Shown here piece after piece: positions 6,941 through 9,164 of a stretch of 9,164 nt of DNA. Origin of the DNA: Pseudomonadota bacterium (GTDB lineage Bacteria > Bdellovibrionota_B > Oligoflexia > Silvanigrellales > Silvanigrellaceae); NCBI GenBank assembly GCA_027490595.1, contig JAIXXU010000052.1, positions 1-9,164 on the forward strand. Direction: 5' to 3'. Positions within the stretch are counted from its first letter, which is position 1. Each line of letters begins with the position of its first letter. A program made the position numbers and the translations under genes. The notes beneath the pieces were generated by a model that did no database searches, was not told where the DNA came from, and saw nothing but the letters and a program-made list of their open reading frames with translations.

Positions 6941-7463
6941 GAAATATTTAACTTTATTCTTTATCCTTATTTTCTCTTTGCCAGCTATGGCTAAGTTTGA
7001 ATTTTTTGCAGAGGGTTCTTCCTACGAAACATGCTTTACACCCCAAGAAAACTGCACACAAATCCTGATCGATACGATTGTTCAAGCAAAAAAAGAGATC
7101 CTCATTCAAGCTTATTCATTTACAAGTCCGCCTATTGCCAAAGCCTTAGTTTTTGCAAAAAAACAAGGGGTTGACGTGAAGGCTATTCTCGACAAAAGTC
7201 AGTTTACCGAGAAGCACTCCGTCGCAAACTTTTTTGCAAAAAATAATATTCCTTTATGGAATGACAATACCGTAGCCATAGCTCATAATAAAGTTATGAT
7301 TATTGATGGCTATATTACTGTCACTGGTAGCTTTAACTTTACAAAGTCAGCTCAAAAACGAAACTCAGAAAATCTTATCATCATCAGAGATCACGCTTTA
7401 GCTCAATCTTACAAAGAAAATTGGATGAACAGATTCAAACGTTCTGTTGCTTTTCAAAAATAA
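6939..7463 (+). CDS. Secreted single-HKD phospholipase-D-superfamily nuclease (Nuc-like)
   Basis: 174-residue exported protein. The N-terminus MKYLTLFFILIFSLPAMA is a signal peptide with likely cleavage after AMA (residue 18), so the enzyme acts in the periplasm or outside. One HKD motif is present: H116, K118 and D123 in HNKVMIIDG, followed by TGSFNFTKSA with S131 and N133, and the SEN triplet at 143-145. The early segment ILIQAYSFTSPPIAKAL is the matching first strand-helix of the fold. Having one HKD motif, it should work as a homodimer, like the plasmid pKM101 endonuclease Nuc, which cuts DNA without a metal. Two cysteines (C32, C39) could form a disulfide. The ATG is preceded by AAGGAGAT, which lies in an inverted repeat. 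It follows the MFS gene by 100 bases, so it may have its own promoter. A phosphodiesterase or phospholipase activity cannot be excluded. Confidence 0.88.
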   Translation: MKYLTLFFILIFSLPAMAKFEFFAEGSSYETCFTPQENCTQILIDTIVQAKKEILIQAYSFTSPPIAKALVFAKKQGVDVKAILDKSQFTEKHSVANFFAKNNIPLWNDNTVAIAHNKVMIIDGYITVTGSFNFTKSAQKRNSENLIIIRDHALAQSYKENWMNRFKRSVAFQK

Positions 7464-7495
7464 AAAAGACTCACTTTCAGGAAGTAAGTCTTTTT
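7463..7495. terminator. Bidirectional Rho-independent terminator
   Basis: A 14-base arm at 7463-7476 pairs with 7482-7495 around a five-base loop, with one C-A mismatch. The outer part is five A's on the left and five T's on the right, so each strand reads as a stem followed by a U-run. It lies between the stop codons of the convergent nuclease and porin genes (7463 and 7515), so it can end both transcripts. Confidence 0.85.
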
Positions 7496-7514
7496 GTAGT
7501 GGACTGTTCAGGAA

Positions 7515-8825
7515 TTAGAGGGTGATAATTCCTGTGAGGTAAACCATAGAAGCCCAATTTCTGTAATCTGTCTTCACGTTGTTTTGTGAATAGAAAATAG
7601 ATTTGTCTGCATTCATATTCACATAGTTGAGTTCAAACTCAGCCACAGAATATTTGTAACCTACCGCAAGGTTCACAGCATCAATACTTGCACTATTCAT
7701 GGGAGTGATAGGATCAGTTCCCGTAGTGGTGAGAGCATAGTTTACAGATGGCAATACACCATTGAGTTTTTGGTATCCCCCACCAAAAGTCATGACATCA
7801 CCAACGTTATCTCCAGTGAAGTTAGACCAGCCCCAAAGCTCACTTGTTCCTTTGAATCCAAAACCTAGAGTGTTTTGTGGTGCAGTGGAAGACCTTGCTA
7901 CCGTTACGTAGTTATAGTCTGCACCCGGTTGTTGAGTGATACCGTTGGGACTGACGTTACGGGAAAGCTTGCCGATGCTTGTATCTTGGTACCAAATTCC
8001 GGCTTGGAAATCTTTCTTGTCTGCTTCATACCCAAGAGAACCTTCGAAGTAACCAATATCTCTCACGCTAGCTGCGTTTGAATCCATAGAAGCCTTGTCT
8101 TGAAACCCATAAAGAGCATTTAAAACGGCCTTACCTTCCATGACTGGTGTGTCTGCATGCATTTGGAATGTGTAAGCACGGCCACTGTTTGGTGAAGACT
8201 TATTCCATCCTGATGCGGAGCTAGGCGCAATTTGTGATGTAGGGCTTTGGCTAGTGAGATAACCATTGGCTGTTAGAACTTTAACTGGCAATGCATTGTA
8301 GGTACCAACACCAAACGCCCAATTAATCATGTGAGTAGATAGTTCATAGGTTAAGCCAATTCCGTCTTCGCCCAAGTACTGGTTTGCAAGGTTGGTAGCA
8401 AGATAGGAGTTAAATGCATCTGGAGCGTAGATGACAGAACTGGAAAGGTGCTCACGCCCACCAGTAACAGTCAATGAGCTGTCACCAAAATCAAGCAACT
8501 TGTAACCTAACGAAGCTTCCAAGATACGAGTGTTCCCACCAGTATCACCAGCGGAACCGCCATCAAATTGAAGAAGAAGCGATGAAGATAGCCTTTTAAA
8601 TTTATAATTTGCACCAAAGCGAGCGAGTTGAGAAAAAGAATCCATCGTAGAACCTCTTGTTGTATCAACAAGACTGAAACGACTTTGTGCTAACATATCA
8701 AAAGAAAAGTTCTTGCTATTCAGAGCCTCTGGCAGACCATTATGAGATGCCGCATAGGACGAACCAGCTGAAACTAAGGAAAGCACGGAAAATGCAGAGA
8801 CAAGACCCAAACGAATTTTCTTCAT
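7515..8825 (-). CDS. Outer-membrane beta-barrel porin-like protein
   Basis: 436-residue exported protein with a classic signal peptide (KKIR, hydrophobic core LGLVSAFSVLSLVSAG, cleavage probably after SYA at about 25). The mature part is rich in G, S, N, T and aromatics and lacks cysteine, with repeated alternating hydrophobic/polar strands such as SSSLLLQFDGG, SLTVTGGREH and NLAVGYKYSVAEFELNYVNM, which I read as barrel strands. This is typical of a general porin or adhesin-type outer-membrane protein; I do not recognise a named family, and no substrate can be assigned. The C-terminus ends ...TGIITL, without the usual terminal Phe. AAGGTGG precedes the ATG. A clear promoter lies about 40-65 bases upstream and a bidirectional terminator follows. 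With its strong signals and monocistronic layout, it may be an abundant protein. Confidence 0.8.
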   Translation of the reverse strand: MKKIRLGLVSAFSVLSLVSAGSSYAASHNGLPEALNSKNFSFDMLAQSRFSLVDTTRGSTMDSFSQLARFGANYKFKRLSSSLLLQFDGGSAGDTGGNTRILEASLGYKLLDFGDSSLTVTGGREHLSSSVIYAPDAFNSYLATNLANQYLGEDGIGLTYELSTHMINWAFGVGTYNALPVKVLTANGYLTSQSPTSQIAPSSASGWNKSSPNSGRAYTFQMHADTPVMEGKAVLNALYGFQDKASMDSNAASVRDIGYFEGSLGYEADKKDFQAGIWYQDTSIGKLSRNVSPNGITQQPGADYNYVTVARSSTAPQNTLGFGFKGTSELWGWSNFTGDNVGDVMTFGGGYQKLNGVLPSVNYALTTTGTDPITPMNSASIDAVNLAVGYKYSVAEFELNYVNMNADKSIFYSQNNVKTDYRNWASMVYLTGIITL

Positions 8826-8857
8826 AAAACCACCTTAATATTAATGTTAACCCTAAC

Positions 8858-8886
8858 AAACAATTTTAAAACACTAGGAATTGTTT
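8858..8886. repeat. Dyad inside the porin promoter (possible operator)
   Basis: AAACAATT (8858-8865) and AATTGTTT (8879-8886) are perfect 8-bp inverted copies separated by 13 bases. One arm covers part of the -10 box and the other abuts the -35 box, the usual geometry for a repressor dimer site. AT-rich dyads arise by chance, and no regulator gene is next to it, so the function is inferred. Confidence 0.35.
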
Positions 8887-8892
8887 TGGCAA
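8863..8892 (-). promoter_or_regulatory. Sigma-70-like promoter of the porin-like gene
   Basis: Reading the minus strand, TTGCCA (8887-8892, five of six bases matching TTGACA) is followed after 18 bases by TAAAAT (8863-8868, five of six matching TATAAT). The start codon at 8825 is about 37 bases downstream of the -10 box, leaving a short leader with the AAGGTGG ribosome-binding site. Confidence 0.6.
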
Positions 8893-8939
8893 ACTCAGTC
8901 CCCCCAAGAAATTGATTCAACCCTCCTTCTGTTAAAATG

Positions 8940-9164
8940 AACTTTACTTGCCTATCGTCACAATGAGTTTCATCAATGAGACCCAATATGCTTTTCAACA
9001 AGCGATTCAGAGTATTTGGAAATTTGGTATTGGCTTCTGTTCTTGTCCACCTTGAGGACAATGGACGATTTACAACCATGGGCCGCAACCAACAAACCAC
9101 GAGTGTTTTGTTCGCTTGATTCCAGAAATTTATCGGGAGGTCTTTGCAATTTTCAGAGGTCAAA
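8940..9164 (-). pseudogene. Possible decayed IS630-type transposase N-terminal fragment (partial at window edge)
   Basis: No intact gene is convincing in the last 330 bases. On the minus strand, one frame (9039-9098) reads GLLVAAHGCKSSIVLKVDKN, resembling the RA..LL.AA.G.....I...L.VDKNTV helix-turn-helix entry of IS630/Tc1-type transposases. A different frame just downstream (8948-8983) reads GLIDETHCDDRQ, resembling the GL.DEPR.GR.. that follows it in those proteins. The order and spacing fit, but the pieces are in different frames and the matches are loose, so this would be a frameshifted relic. The upstream end lies beyond the window. The single long frame spanning this stretch (8822-9163, TTG start) has no recognisable fold and runs into the porin promoter and start codon, so I do not call it a gene. 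Family assignment is from memory of the motifs only. Confidence 0.4.

Noticed and set aside
6939..7463. Cardiolipin synthase or true phospholipase D
   Set aside because: Those proteins carry two HKD motifs and are much longer; this one has a single motif and a signal peptide, fitting Nuc-like endonucleases.
8923..8932. Good Shine-Dalgarno-like AAGGAGG on the minus strand
   Set aside because: The only nearby start codon is a TTG one base away, and the resulting peptide would just read through the porin promoter; probably chance.
8976..9120. Short plus-strand open frame starting MRPNMLF
   Set aside because: No ribosome-binding site, no recognisable motif, and other frames in this stretch are similarly open; consistent with a chance frame over degraded DNA.
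8822..9163. A 113-codon open frame on the minus strand overlapping the porin start codon (ATGA)
   Set aside because: It needs a TTG start, runs through the porin promoter and RBS, has no recognisable domain, and the motif-like pieces in this stretch lie partly in another frame.

Overview
The window looks like ordinary chromosome from a moderately AT-rich Gram-negative bacterium. Two signal-peptide-bearing outer-membrane beta-barrel proteins, a Tat translocase subunit, an envelope-type MFS pump and an exported nuclease all point to a two-membrane cell. The gene mix would suit a proteobacterium or a Bdellovibrio-like lineage, but nothing here fixes the taxon. There are no tRNA, rRNA or CRISPR features, and the only mobile DNA seen is a possible decayed transposase fragment at the right edge.

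Left block (about 1-3972). A plus-strand, tightly overlapped operon bioB-bioF-tatA/B-like carries the last and the first committed ring-assembly steps of biotin synthesis plus one TatA/TatB-type protein. It runs head-on into a minus-strand pair, nfu-mrp, encoding two iron-sulfur cluster carriers. The 3' ends of the tat and mrp coding regions overlap by 50 bp. Biotin synthase consumes one of its own Fe-S clusters, so Nfu and Mrp next to it make functional sense, although they are on the opposite strand.

Middle block (about 3973-6838). An 89-bp divergent spacer separates nfu from a plus-strand pair: a TTG-started outer-membrane porin-like protein, coupled by a 4-base overlap to a 14-TM DHA2-type MFS transporter. 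Together they could move one solute class across both membranes.

Right block (about 6839-9164). A secreted, single-HKD phospholipase-D-fold nuclease has its ribosome-binding site buried in a strong inverted repeat, which suggests translational control. A bidirectional hairpin terminator separates it from a convergent minus-strand porin gene. That gene has a clear sigma-70-like promoter, with a dyad lying between the -10 and -35 boxes. Upstream of this promoter, the last 240 or so bases resemble a frameshifted N-terminal piece of an IS630-type transposase on the minus strand.

No clearly novel multi-gene system is visible. The most interesting items are the RBS-masking hairpin before the nuclease, the porin-MFS coupled pair, the atypical active-site motifs of BioF, and the transposase relic beside the porin promoter.
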